Below, piece after piece: positions 26,422 to 36,607 of a DNA stretch of 64,000 nt. Each line of letters opens with the position of its first letter. Position 1 is the stretch's first letter. The position numbers were made by a program, and so were the translations under genes. The notes under the pieces were generated by a model. The model was not told the origin of the DNA. It was given only the letters and a program-made list of their open reading frames with translations, and made no database searches. Source of the stretch: Zanthoxylum bungeanum (Eukaryota > Streptophyta > Magnoliopsida > Sapindales > Rutaceae); NCBI GenBank assembly GCA_019454045.1, contig SKCR01032776.1, positions 357,745-421,744 on the forward strand, given 5' to 3'.

Positions 26422-28172
26422 TGTTAGACATTATGTCCCATAGCGTCACTGTTTGGTAAATGATATTGTATTATTGTACAAAATTAACTATGTGATAATG
26501 AATTGCCTTTTGCCGTTTTGTAATGTTATTTACTTTGATATAAAATGGCGAAAGTCCATATGATTAGTACCGGATTGAGATGATATGAGACAGTATCAAT
26601 CCATAAAGTTTAATCATAAATATCCCTAGTCGTAGTATTATCGAGATCGGACATCGATAATGCGGAATAGACTAGTATTGCGCTTGTGCACGTTGTGAGG
26701 GCACAACGGCATAGTTCTCATATATTTAAGTATGGATACTTATGCAAGTGCGATAGGAGGTTGTGTTTTACCGATGGTACGGAAAACAGCTTCGCTCTGG
26801 ATAGACCCCGCGGAATCCCATTGGTAGTATGTCTACGTGTCTATGGGAGGCCGCATCAAGGTAGGTGTATATGGTCTTAACCTGAGACTTACATCGCTAG
26901 TACTTGCGACAATCGGTAAACTTTGGTTTTGGTGGTTGGGGACCTTAACCGGTTCTGTGTACACCTCTTCTGGGTTATCGAGACGTAGTGTACTGGATGT
27001 AATGTCAAGATGGAAGTATCGCTTCAGACATATGGAGGCGATGATCACGCAGGACACAGAACTGGTACTCTATAAAAGGTTGCAACCGTCGGGACAATAT
27101 GACCAGGTCAGGATTGTCCGATTTAAAGAGACTAGTTGCTTGATGTCCGATATATGTTTCGTACGGGGCAGACACATCTCCAGCCCCAGGCCTAGCATGT
27201 GATCATCCGATACTGGATCGATGTACGCAATACTACGGTATACTACGCTTGATACAGATCTTATATTCCTATAAGAATATTTCTGGAGAATTGGGTAGGC
27301 ATGGCGCTTTGCTAGAAGCCAACCTTGTCTTGTGAATCGGTATAGACGTAGTACGAGGTACGTACGTGTTCGGATTATCCGACGACCGGATTTACTGCCA
27401 AAATATCCGAGATCTCTTGGGTCGCTTCCTGAAGATTCACCTATGATATTTGATTCGGACTTAATTAATCTTGGATTAATTACGGAGAACTTTATCTCGG
27501 ATAAGTGCCTTGTTTAGAGAGAGAACGATTAATTTGGAATTAATCGACAAAATTATTATATTCGATATAATAATCGAAATTCGATTTCGACGCGAATTAA
27601 AATTAGATTTTAATTCGGGCAAACGAGTTAGTTTAAAATTAATTCGTTAGCGACGTAAATAATAATTTCGCCAGGCGCAATTATTTATTTAAATTCGGTT
27701 TAATTAACGTCGCGACGTAAGCTCGGTATTTCGGAAATATCGAACCCGAACGCGTGAGTGGACGTGGGCCCACTTTCATTGGGAAACGTGTGGGGCCCAC
27801 ATGACACGTGTCATTACATTGCATGGTGTTAGTGTACAAAACACTCTATGGCATTGCATGGTGATAGTGTATAAAACACTCTATGGCATTGCATGGTGAT
27901 AGTGTACAATTCACTCAATTGGTTTGCATGGAGTTTGAGTGTTGGACACTCTAAGCCATTGCATGGTTTTGTCATAGATTTATTATTAATTTAATAATTA
28001 TTGCATAAATATAAATTGATTTTTGGTAAAACAAAATAAATCATCCACAATTCTCTTTTCTCTCTCAAATTGCCGAACTTCACCATTGAAGGGCAAGGAA
28101 ATTTGATCTTCCATTCTCCATATTTGCTAGCACAAGCAAGGGTCAAATGAGGTGATAGGGACCATTTGATAA
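26422..28172 (+). repeat. P1 5' LTR, 3' end deleted
   Basis: It begins tgttagacattatg and tracks the 3' LTR until about 28172, where it passes straight into leader sequence. About 220-240 bp of LTR are missing. A TATAAAT at 28010-28016 is the likely core promoter, so transcription may still be possible. Differences from the 3' LTR are mostly one-base indels. Confidence 0.9.
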
Positions 28173-29614
28173 ATCAATTCTAAGTCCATTTGACTTGAAT
28201 TAAATTCAACATTGGATGTTAGTTGGGCTTTGAGGCCCAATAAGATTAGATTTAGAATCTAAGTCTTTAAAGCACATTAAAAGTGTAAACATTTAATTTG
28301 GAATTAAATGAATGAATTAGTATTGAATACGTATTAAATCAGATTTAATAGTAGTTCGATATAATTCGCGAATTCGTACCTTATGTACTTATTCTCAATA
28401 GAGTTGGACTCGCGCAAAATCAAACCGTTGTTTGAACATTGGATGATCACTTAAACAAAGACTAATTAATTGGATTAGATTGGTTGTAAAAGCATGTCTT
28501 GTTTGATATATATGTATGTGATGAATGAATAGTGTATATCGGATGGATATTAGAAGGGAAAGGGTAATTTTAGAAATTATTGTAAATTTGGAATTTATAA
28601 ATTGGACCTGCGTGTCCAGCCTTATCTCTTTATCTCTTTGTATTCTCTTCTCACCTAATTCCCCTCAATGTAAATGAGGTTTCTCTTATTGTATTATGTA
28701 ATTGGGTAGTAGTAGAATAGTGCTAGCGGGGAGAGAGAAAGGGAGTGATTTGTTCTAGGAACAAGTTGTTTATATATCCATCCGCATATCACTATTAATT
28801 TACTTTACGCGCGCTTTATGATGTTTTAGAAGCATGCTTAAGGGTGTATGATGATGAGACCTAACAAAGATAAATAAATTGGTTGCCAATTACGCGAAAA
28901 TCCCTCAATTTATATTAAGCGAATATCCTTCCATTGAATGATTCTTGTTCAAGATCCGAAATTGGCATTGGTTTGTTTTTGACCAAAGTCAAGACCTTTG
29001 TCAATCAAGGATGTACTTGAATCATGAGAGTTTTGTTGCATATCGGTGTCTTGTCCAAATCGTGATTTTTATTGGCCAAAGTCAAGGTCACTTTTTGTCC
29101 AATGACATTGATTACGAAACTTTCCTCGTCAATGGGTCCCGCTTAACTGGAATCATTAGGTTTGTTTTTGGCCAAAGCCATGGCCTAGATGATTCGGAGG
29201 ATAGGGTTAGGAAAATGTATCGGATACATTGACATTATACGTATGTTTCGGACTTGGATGTCCACCTAACCGGATCTAGGAATTGGATGAGATCCAATTG
29301 ATCATAGAGATCTACCTAAGTTAAATAGCATGCAATTTTTATTGGCCAAAGTCAGGTTGTATGTTATTTAACGGGATCCTAGCCCGCTAGGAAATGCGAT
29401 TTCCCGAGTTCTCTACAGAGGGTTGGAGACTTGAAGAAAATAGTGGGAGGCTATTATTGAATTTGCAATTTCGTTCAGATAATTAGCCTTACACGTCTTT
29501 CAAAATTATTTCGTCAATATTTTTTAGTTGGACTAATATATTGTTATTTTACTTGTAACAGTTTGACTGTACCCATAACATCGTTGACTTTATAGTTGGA
29601 CTATAGTCGTCAAG
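28173..29614 (+). other. P1 leader, shortened
   Basis: It lacks the primer site and the first 0.8 kb found in P2. It keeps the conserved block (28602-28686) and TTGGCCAA palindromes at 29072-29079, 29168-29175 and 29342-29349, with a degenerate one near 28979. An atagttggactat motif lies just before gag. An open frame at 28945-29232 inside it has no family match and is not called. Confidence 0.8.
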
Positions 29615-30478
29615 ATGACTGGCAAAGGTAATATCCGCGACATAATCATGGGCGATAATGTCTTCAAAGGGACAAACTTTGCCGACTGGGAAATGAACCT
29701 CAAGATTGTGCTTGGGGCTGAGAGGGTACTGTATACTATTCAGAGGCCTCTCCCGCCTAAACCCACTGAGCCACTGGAGCTAGAGTTATGGAGAACTCAT
29801 AGTGATGATTGTGACCAAGCTCAGTCAATTATGCTAGCTGCAATGACTCAGCATTTCAGACGCCAAAATAGGGACTTGGATCCCTATAACATGATGGCAA
29901 GATTGCGTGATCTTCACCGCACTAACAAGCGGATGAAGAGGTACGAGCTAGTAAGGAAACTCTTCCGCTCCCGGATGACAGACGGCGCATCAGTTGAGGC
30001 CCACGGGACTCAAATGATCGCTGACATTGATGAGTTAGCCAATATGGGCATTGTCTTGGAGGCAGAGCTGACGATTGATATGATATTACAATCGCTGCCC
30101 GATACTTGGAAACAAATCATCATCAACTACAAGTTGATGGATACTGACGACACTCTCGGAGAGTTGTTGTCCGTACTGAAGGAGTCCGAAAAGGAACTCC
30201 TAAAGGGGAGCAAGCGCGAGGCGCATTATGCATCGACCTCTCATGCGCCAAGGGCCGGGCCCAAGGCAATTGGAGGTGCGAGGAAGAAAAGTTTCAAGAA
30301 GAAGGGCAAAGGCAAGTTGACAGTGGCTTCTAGGAAGCCAAAGGACAAATCTCGCGACATCTGCCTAAACTGCGGCAAGAGGGGTCACTGGAAACGTGAC
30401 TGCCGAATGGGCAAAGGGCAGAGGGAGGATATCAAGGCTGCAAGGCTATCGCCTCTGGTATGTTTGTCATTGAGATAA
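29615..30478 (+). CDS. gag: P1 Gag (capsid/nucleocapsid) polyprotein part
   Basis: 287 aa as read. The N-terminal two thirds (residues 1-200) is the copia-type gag domain (DNVFKGTNFADWEMNL, then LPDTWKQIIINYKLM near 161-175). A lysine-rich stretch (about 222-245) leads to the knuckle CLNCGKRGHWKRDC, with zinc ligands C250, C253, H258 and C263. The start ATG matches M1; P2 has an equivalent start. The last dozen residues are out of frame: one base is missing near 30440 relative to M1 and P2, which otherwise run on into protease. It forms particles and binds RNA. It is the most intact gag in the window. Confidence 0.93.
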   Translation: MTGKGNIRDIIMGDNVFKGTNFADWEMNLKIVLGAERVLYTIQRPLPPKPTEPLELELWRTHSDDCDQAQSIMLAAMTQHFRRQNRDLDPYNMMARLRDLHRTNKRMKRYELVRKLFRSRMTDGASVEAHGTQMIADIDELANMGIVLEAELTIDMILQSLPDTWKQIIINYKLMDTDDTLGELLSVLKESEKELLKGSKREAHYASTSHAPRAGPKAIGGARKKSFKKKGKGKLTVASRKPKDKSRDICLNCGKRGHWKRDCRMGKGQREDIKAARLSPLVCLSLR

Positions 30479-30708
30479 ATATGAATACTTCTAGTTTTAA
30501 AAATTGGATTTTTGATTCTGGTTGTGGTGCTCATATTTGTACTGATGTGCAGGATCTGCATGATAGCAGGGTGCTGGCGTCAGGGGAGATGGATCTACGG
30601 GTCGGAAACGGAACACCTGTTGCTGTTTTGGCCGTAGGGACTTTTGTTTTAGAACTGCCCTCAGGGCATGTACTTAAACTTTTGAACTGTTATTTGTACC
30701 TAGTTTAA
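30460..30708 (+). CDS. P1 aspartic protease fragment
   Basis: 82 aa in the frame that gag would enter without the missing base. WIFDSGCGAHICTD holds the catalytic D-S-G (residues 19-21), and LPSGHVLKL follows near the end. It stops early at 30706-30708 because one T is missing from a T run near 30694 compared with P2; beyond that the NIISVS segment lies in the next frame. The enzyme cleaves the Gag-Pol polyprotein as a dimer. Both breaks are single-base and could be sequencing errors. Confidence 0.88.
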   Translation: MFVIEINMNTSSFKNWIFDSGCGAHICTDVQDLHDSRVLASGEMDLRVGNGTPVAVLAVGTFVLELPSGHVLKLLNCYLYLV

Positions 30709-30731
30709 CTAGGAATATTATATCTGTATCC

Positions 30732-33566
30732 TTGTTAACCCAGCAGGGTTACACTTTTGTATTCAGAAACACTGGGTGTTATTTATATCTGAATGATGCA
30801 GAAATTTGCACAGCTGTTGCAAATAACGGTCTTTATATTTTGAATATAAATGAATCTCCTAAAATGACAAACAAAAGGCTCAAAAGGAGTAATCTAAAAG
30901 ATGAAGCTTATATGTGGCATTGTCGTCTAGGACACATCAACAAGACTCGCATATCCACACTCTCGAAGAGTGGGTACTTGGACGAATTTGATCCCAATTC
31001 ATATGACGTCTGCGAATCTTGTCTTTTAGGCAAAATGCCTAAATCACCTTTTAGCGGTAAAGGTGAACGTGCCACAGAACTGTTGGCTCTAGTTCATACT
31101 GATGTATGCGGGCCCATGTCTAGCCAGGCTAGAGGTGGATTTCACTACTTCGTAACCTTTACAGATGATGCATCTCGTTACGGTTATGTGTATCTTATGA
31201 GACACAAGTCGGAAACTTTTGAGAAATTCAAAGAGTTTCGACACGAAGTGGAAAAACAAACAGGGAAGAGTATTAAGACATTACGGTCAGACCGTGGTGG
31301 GGAATACTTAAGTTATGAGTTTCAAGATTACTTGAAAGAATATGGTATTCTTTCACAGTGGACTCCTCCTGGAACACCGCAATTAAATGGTGTGTCCGAA
31401 CGGAGAAACCGCACCTTGTTGGACATGGTAAGGTCAATGATGAGTCGCACTGAGCTACCAATATCCTTCTGGGGATACGCATTAAACAGTGCTATACTTA
31501 TTTTGAATAAGGTACCGTCGAAGTCTGTTGAACAGACTCCATATGAAATATGGACAGGAAGGAAACCAGGTTTCTCTTTCCTGAAGATTTGGGGATGCTG
31601 GGCATATGTTAAACGTTTGGAAGGTACCAAACTTGAACCCAAATCTGATAAATGCCTTTTCGTAGGATATCCTAGGGAAACCAAAGGATATTACTTCTAT
31701 CACCCGCAAGAGAACAAAGTATTTGTTGCTCTACATGCATTTTTCCTTGAGAAGGATTTTATAAATGCAGTGGTAAGTGGGAGGAAAGTAGAACTCGATG
31801 AAGATCGTGGTGATACTGTTCCTGGCAATGAATCAACGACGGAACAAGAACAGACCGTCCAGGATGAGTCTGTACCACAAACTTCACATACACAAGGACC
31901 GCGTAGGTCGGAGAGAGTCAGAACAGTACCTGAGAGGTATGGGTTCCTGATCTCACCTCATGTAGATATTAATCTTATTGAGGATAATGAGCCGGCTACG
32001 TATGAGGAAGCGATACGAAATATCGATTCCGCTTTATGGCAAGATGCCATGAAGTCCGAGATGGATTCCATGTACGCCAACCAAGTTTGGACACTGGTTG
32101 ATGCACCAGAAGGCGTAAAGCCTATTGGATGCAGATGGATCTTCAAAAAGAAGACCGACATGGATGGCAACGTACAAACGTACAAAGCTAGGCTTGTAGC
32201 GAAGGGGTATCGTCAACAATACGGTATTGATTATGACGAAACCTTCTCACCCGTTGCCATGATTAAATCCATTCGGATAATGCTTGCAATAGCTGCATAT
32301 TTCGACTTCGAGATATGGCAGATGGACGTTAAAACCGCTTTCCTTAACGGAAACCTTTTGGAGGATGTTTATATGCAACAGCCTGACGGTTTTATCGTGC
32401 CAAGACTTGCAAACAAGGTTTGTAAGTTAAATCGATCCATTTATGGATTGAAGCAAGCATCACGGTCATGGAATCAGCGTTTTGATGAGATCATAAAAGA
32501 ATATGATTTCGTGCAAAACGCAGATGACCCTTGTGTATACAAGAAGGTTAGTGGGAGAGCACTTACTTTTATTGTCCTTTATGTCGACGACGTATTGCTT
32601 ATAGGCAATGACATTCCCATGCTAACGTCGGTGAAAGCTTGGCTTTCATTAAAATTCTCCATGAAAGATCTGGGAGAAGCAGCCTTTATTCTTGGAATAA
32701 AGATCTACCGGGATAGATCCAGAAAGCTGCTTGGACTCTCCCAGAGTACATACATTGATAAAGTGTTGAAGCGATTCAACATGGAACAATCCAAGAGGGG
32801 ATTGGTTCCAATGGTACGTGGTACCTCTCTGTCTAAGGACATGTGTCCTAAGACTCAGGAAGAGAGAGACAACATGAGTCGGATACCGTTCGCCTCGGCA
32901 GTCGGATCGATCATGTATGCCATGATATGTACACGACCTGATGTCTCATATGCTTTGAGCATGTGCAGTCGCTATCAGGCCGATCCAGGTGAAGGTCACT
33001 GGACAGCAGTTAAGAATATCCTTAAGTATCTTAAACGAACTAAGGATGCTTTCTTAATTTATGGAGGTGGAGAACTTGAGGTATCTGGGTATACCGATGC
33101 AAGTTTCCAAACCGACAAGGATGACTATAAGTCACAATCCGGGTACATTTTTTGTTTGAATAACGGAGCAGTGAGCTGGAAATCTTCCAAGCAAGATACT
33201 GTTGCCGATTCAACAACAGAAGCGGAGTACATCGCTGCATCTGAAGCAGCAAAGGAGGCAGTTTGGATCCGAAAGTTCCTAATCGGATTAGGAGTAGTTC
33301 CGTTAGCAGCTGAGCCCGTTCCATTGTATTGTGACAATAACGGGGCTATAGCGCAGGCTAAGGAACCAAGGTCTCATCAACGGTCCAAGCATGTTCTTCG
33401 ACGTTACCATCTGATTCGGGAGATTATACATCGTGGCGATGTAAAGGTCGAGAAGGTCACATCAGATGATAACATTGCAGATCCGCTGACGAAGGCTGTT
33501 CTTCAGCAAGTTTTTGAACGACACATACATAGTTCGGGTATTAGATGCCTGAGTGACTGGCTATAG
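30732..33566 (+). CDS. pol: P1 Pol: integrase, reverse transcriptase, RNase H
   Basis: 944 aa, uninterrupted. GAG-pre/HHCC finger: H63, H68, C94, C97. Integrase core: D124 (VHTDVCGPM), D187 (RSDRGGEY), E223 (NGVSERRN), the DD35E spacing. Linker with PERYGFLISPH near 400-410. RT about 440-690, with D532 in QMDVKTAF and YVDD at 617-620. RNase H about 780-940, with D789 (YTDAS), E832 and D868 (YCDNN). The order integrase before RT identifies Ty1/copia, and the wording (ESCLLGKM, SERRNRTLLDMVRSMMS) is Angela/BARE-1-like. The ATG at 30732 is only the first in the open stretch; the natural product is a Gag-Pol polyprotein starting at 29615. Confidence 0.95.
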   Translation: MLTQQGYTFVFRNTGCYLYLNDAEICTAVANNGLYILNINESPKMTNKRLKRSNLKDEAYMWHCRLGHINKTRISTLSKSGYLDEFDPNSYDVCESCLLGKMPKSPFSGKGERATELLALVHTDVCGPMSSQARGGFHYFVTFTDDASRYGYVYLMRHKSETFEKFKEFRHEVEKQTGKSIKTLRSDRGGEYLSYEFQDYLKEYGILSQWTPPGTPQLNGVSERRNRTLLDMVRSMMSRTELPISFWGYALNSAILILNKVPSKSVEQTPYEIWTGRKPGFSFLKIWGCWAYVKRLEGTKLEPKSDKCLFVGYPRETKGYYFYHPQENKVFVALHAFFLEKDFINAVVSGRKVELDEDRGDTVPGNESTTEQEQTVQDESVPQTSHTQGPRRSERVRTVPERYGFLISPHVDINLIEDNEPATYEEAIRNIDSALWQDAMKSEMDSMYANQVWTLVDAPEGVKPIGCRWIFKKKTDMDGNVQTYKARLVAKGYRQQYGIDYDETFSPVAMIKSIRIMLAIAAYFDFEIWQMDVKTAFLNGNLLEDVYMQQPDGFIVPRLANKVCKLNRSIYGLKQASRSWNQRFDEIIKEYDFVQNADDPCVYKKVSGRALTFIVLYVDDVLLIGNDIPMLTSVKAWLSLKFSMKDLGEAAFILGIKIYRDRSRKLLGLSQSTYIDKVLKRFNMEQSKRGLVPMVRGTSLSKDMCPKTQEERDNMSRIPFASAVGSIMYAMICTRPDVSYALSMCSRYQADPGEGHWTAVKNILKYLKRTKDAFLIYGGGELEVSGYTDASFQTDKDDYKSQSGYIFCLNNGAVSWKSSKQDTVADSTTEAEYIAASEAAKEAVWIRKFLIGLGVVPLAAEPVPLYCDNNGAIAQAKEPRSHQRSKHVLRRYHLIREIIHRGDVKVEKVTSDDNIADPLTKAVLQQVFERHIHSSGIRCLSDWL

Positions 33567-33580
33567 GCCAAGTGGGAGAT
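33567..33580 (+). other. P1 polypurine tract
   Basis: gccaagtgggagat lies directly between the pol stop and the 3' LTR. It primes plus-strand DNA synthesis. Confidence 0.85.
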
Positions 33581-34631
33581 TGTTAGACATTATGTCCCAT
33601 AGCGTCACTGTTTGTAAATGATATTGTATTATTGTACAAAATTAACTATGTGATAATGAATTGCCTTTTGCCGTTTTGTAATGTTATTTACTTTGATATA
33701 TAAATGGCGAAAGTCCATATGATTAGTACCGGATTGAGATGATATGAGACAGTATCAATCCATAAAGGTTTAATCATTAAATATCCCTAGTCGTAGTATT
33801 ATCGAGATCGGACATCGATAATGCGGAATAGACTAGTATTGCGCTTGTGCACGTTGTGAGGGCACAACGGCATAGTTCTCATATATTTAAGTATTGGATA
33901 CTTATGCAAGTGCGATAGGAGGTTGTGTTTTACCGATGGTACGGAAAACAGCTTCGCTCTGGATAGACCCCGCGGAATCCCATTGGTAGTATGTCTACGT
34001 GTCTATGGGAGGCCGCATCAAGGTAGGTGTATATGGTCTTAACCTGAGACTTACATCGCTAGTACTTGCGACAATCGGTAAACTTTGGTTTTGGTGGTTG
34101 GGGACCTTAACCGGTTCTGTGTACACCTCTTCTGGGTTTATCGAGAATCGTAGTGTACTGGATGTGATGTCAAGATGGAAGTATCGCTTCAGACATATGG
34201 AGGCGATGATCACGCAGGACACAGAACTGGTACTCTATAAAAGGTTGCAACCGTCGGGACAATATGACCAGGTCAGGATTGTCCGATTTAAAGAGACTAG
34301 TTGCTTGATGTCCGATATATGTTTCGTACGGGGCAGACACATCTCCAGCCCCAGGCCTAGCATGTGATCATCCGATACTGGATCGATGTACGCAATACTA
34401 TACTACGGTATACTACGCTTGATACAGATCTTATATTCCTATAAGAATATTTCTGGAGAATTGGGTAGGCATGGCGCTTTGCTAGAAGCCAACCTTGTCT
34501 TGTGAATCGGTATAGACGTAGTACGAGGTACGTACGTGTTCGGATTATCCGACGACCGGATTTACTGCCAAAATATCCGGAGATCTCTTGGGTCGCTTCC
34601 TGAAGATTCACCTATGATATTTGATTCGGAC

Positions 34632-34915
34632 TTAATTAATCTTGGATTAATTACGGAGAAACTTTATCTCGGATAAAGTGCCTTGTTAGAGAGAGAGAAC
34701 GATTAATTTGGAATTAATCGACAAAATTATTATATTCGATATAATAATCGAAATTCGATTTCGACGCGAAATTAAAATTAGATTTTAATTCGGGCAACGA
34801 GTTAGTTTAAAATTAATTCGTTAGCGACGTAAATAATAATTTCGCCAGGCGCAATTATTTATTTAAATTCGGTTTAATTAACGTCGCGACGTAAGCTCGG
34901 TATTTCGGAAATATC
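34632..34915 (+). repeat. LTR hairpin array (P1 3' LTR copy)
   Basis: Consecutive short inverted repeats: TAATTAAT stem at 34633-34653; ACTTTAT/ATAAAGT at 34661-34679; CGATTAATT/AATTAATCG at 34700-34720; ATTATTATAT/ATATAATAAT at 34726-34748; TCGAAAT/ATTTCGA at 34748-34764; AATTAAAAT/ATTTTAATT at about 34769-34790; then the 12-bp palindrome acgtcgcgacgt near 34882-34893. Loops are 3-5 nt. The same series occurs in every LTR here with changed but still paired stems. Confidence 0.8.
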
Positions 34916-35183
34916 GAACCCGAACGCGTGAGTGGACGTGGGCCCACTTTCATTGGGAAACGTGTGGGGCCCACATGACACATGTCATTACATTGCATGG
35001 TGTTAGTGTACAAAACACTCTATGGCATTGCATGTGATAGTGTATAAAACACTCTATGGCATTGCATGGTGATAGTGTACAATTCACTCATTGGTTTGCA
35101 TGGAGTTTGAGTGTTGGACACTCTAAGCCATTGCATGGTTTGTGTCATAGATTTATTATTAATTTAATAAATTATGGCATAAA

Positions 35184-35190
35184 TATAAAT
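35184..35190 (+). promoter_or_regulatory. Candidate TATA box of P1-type LTR
   Basis: TATAAAT in a context (cataaatataaattga) kept in P1, P2 and S1 LTRs: 28010-28016, 49349-49355, 59454-59460, and 54310-54304 on the minus strand. Its position about four fifths along the LTR suits a U3/R boundary. It rests on motif and conservation only. Confidence 0.5.
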
Positions 35191-35574
35191 TGATTTTTGG
35201 TAAAACAAAATAATCAATCACAACATTCTCTTTTCTCTCTCAAATTGCCGAAACTTCCACCATTGAAGGGCAAAGGAAGATTTGATCTTCCATTCTCCAT
35301 TTTTGCTAGCACAAGCAAGGGATCAAAAGGAGGTTAGGGAAACCATCAAAGAGCTTGGAATACAAAAGCTTGGAGCTTCAAGTCTTCTTCTTCTCCTTGG
35401 CCGAAACCAACCACCAACTTGGAGCTTGGAGATTCAAAGGTTTTGTTCATCTTCTTTCACACATAACTTGTAAGTATGATTCCGCCATGCTTCAAGTCTT
35501 TTATATATATTCATTTTAGTATTTCATATGCTTAATCTTTGTTTGGGACCTATATAATAGAAACCAACAACTAT

Positions 35575-35787
35575 GACTAGGGATTTTAATGATTAAACCT
35601 TTATGTTGATACTGTCTCATATCATTCAATCGGCAGAACTAATCATATGGACCTTCTATCATTTATTTATATCTTTGGTAATCTAATTACAAATGACAGA
35701 AGAGCAATTTCCTTTGTCACATAGTATTTGTAAAACAACACCATGATCTGTACAAATAGTGACGCTATGGGTCATAATTGTCCAACA
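35575..35787 (-). repeat. M0 5' LTR, right segment
   Basis: It resumes after the P1 duplication with gactagggattttaatg and ends gtccaaca at 35787. The next five bases (cggga, 35788-35792) would be the M0 target duplication; the other copy lies outside the window. Confidence 0.88.
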
Positions 35788-36371
35788 CGGGATGTATTTG
35801 CGGGCCTACTCTGATTTTTAATCATGTGGGGCCCACATCAAGTCACATCATTAGTCACCTTTTTTATGATGGAAGTCACATCAACTTTGAGTGATGTGAG
35901 TTAAGTCACTTTTGGTGATGGAGGTGGTTGAGAGCATTAAATGAATTTTTGGCTCTGAATACTTTTGTTTTGGTTTTGAATAAACCATATACTATTTTTG
36001 ATTTTTGATTTTGTAATTATTTTAGAAACAAAATACAAGACAAAACAAAAAAACTCTCCCTCTCAAACTCCCTCAATGCCGTGACCCCCCAAGGCAAAAT
36101 GAAGATTTTTGTTGCAATTTTCTTCCAAAGCTAGCACTTGAAGTTCATACAAAGGTGATAGGGAAACCTTCCCATTGAGTTTGGAATCTTAAATCACTCA
36201 AGCTTGGAGCTCAACATCATTCAAAGAAAGCTTGGAGCATTTCAAAGGAAGCAAAGTTTTGTAATCAACACATCCAACCGAGCATTGTGAGTATATTTCC
36301 GCTATACTTATTTCCGTATTCACATGTTTTTCATGCTTATTAGATCTTGGTTTGTTCCTTAGAGACCAACA
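35788..36371 (+). repeat. P0: 3' part of an older plus-strand copia LTR
   Basis: 584 bp aligned by eye with the last third of the P1 LTR: the shared gtggggcccacat, the agcttggagc repeats, and the end gagaccaaca. It is cut on the left by M0, so its 5' part should lie left of the window. No primer site follows, so it is a 3' or solo LTR. It is the oldest copia LTR here by nesting order. Confidence 0.7.
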
Positions 36372-36600
36372 TCAATGACGTCAGCATAATAACTCAGTCA
36401 AACGCCATGTCATCGCCACGTCAGCACAATTATTCAGTTAATCATCCAAATTTGCCACGTGTCAGCATTCTATTGGGCCGATAGATTCCTCATCGCCATA
36501 TCAGTAGATAAGAGATCAAAGCATCCAATCAGTGTGTGCCACATCAGTGCGTCACGACGCGTAATGGTTGAGTGTCGCGACGCGTGCACCAAAAAAAATC

Positions 36601-36607
36601 TATAAAT
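36601..36607 (+). promoter_or_regulatory. Candidate TATA box in unassigned LTR-like region
   Basis: TATAAAT lies about 40 bp downstream of the last bZIP-like word, in a setting typical of plant LTR U3 promoters. Confidence 0.4.

Larger units (their letters stand above)
26422..35569 (+). mobile_element. P1: Angela-type copia element with nearly intact gag-pol but a deleted primer site
   Basis: It is 9,148 bp with TSD actat at 26417-26421 and 35570-35574. Truncated 5' LTR 26422 to about 28172, shortened leader, gag 29615-30478, protease 30460-30708, integrase-RT-RNase H 30732-33566, polypurine tract, 3' LTR 33581-35569. LTR substitutions are very few, so insertion was recent. A deletion has removed the end of the 5' LTR, the primer site and about 0.8 kb of leader. 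It is inserted in the M0 5' LTR in the opposite orientation. Confidence 0.95.
33581..35569 (+). repeat. P1 3' LTR (1,989 bp), complete
   Basis: TGTTAGACA...ACCAACA. Visible signals are three short hairpins at 33798-33904, the AT-rich hairpin array at 34632-34915, and TATAAAT at 35184-35190, which would leave about 350 bp of R-U5. The duplication actat follows at 35570-35574. A sense-strand frame at 33999-34367 has related frames in M1 LTRs, but its coding status is doubtful. Confidence 0.95.

Noticed and set aside
28945..29232. 95-residue frame in the P1 leader
   Set aside because: It covers the TTGGCCAA repeats; the corresponding P2 sequence is not open in the same way and no domain is visible.
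31273..31709. Minus-strand frames inside the P1 pol
   Set aside because: They are shadows of the strongly supported plus-strand integrase reading.
15430..35787. LTR-internal-LTR-internal-LTR order, suggesting a tandem recombinant copia array
   Set aside because: Target duplications catgt and ccagg and the continuity of pol across each insertion show simple nesting of M2 in M1 in M0.
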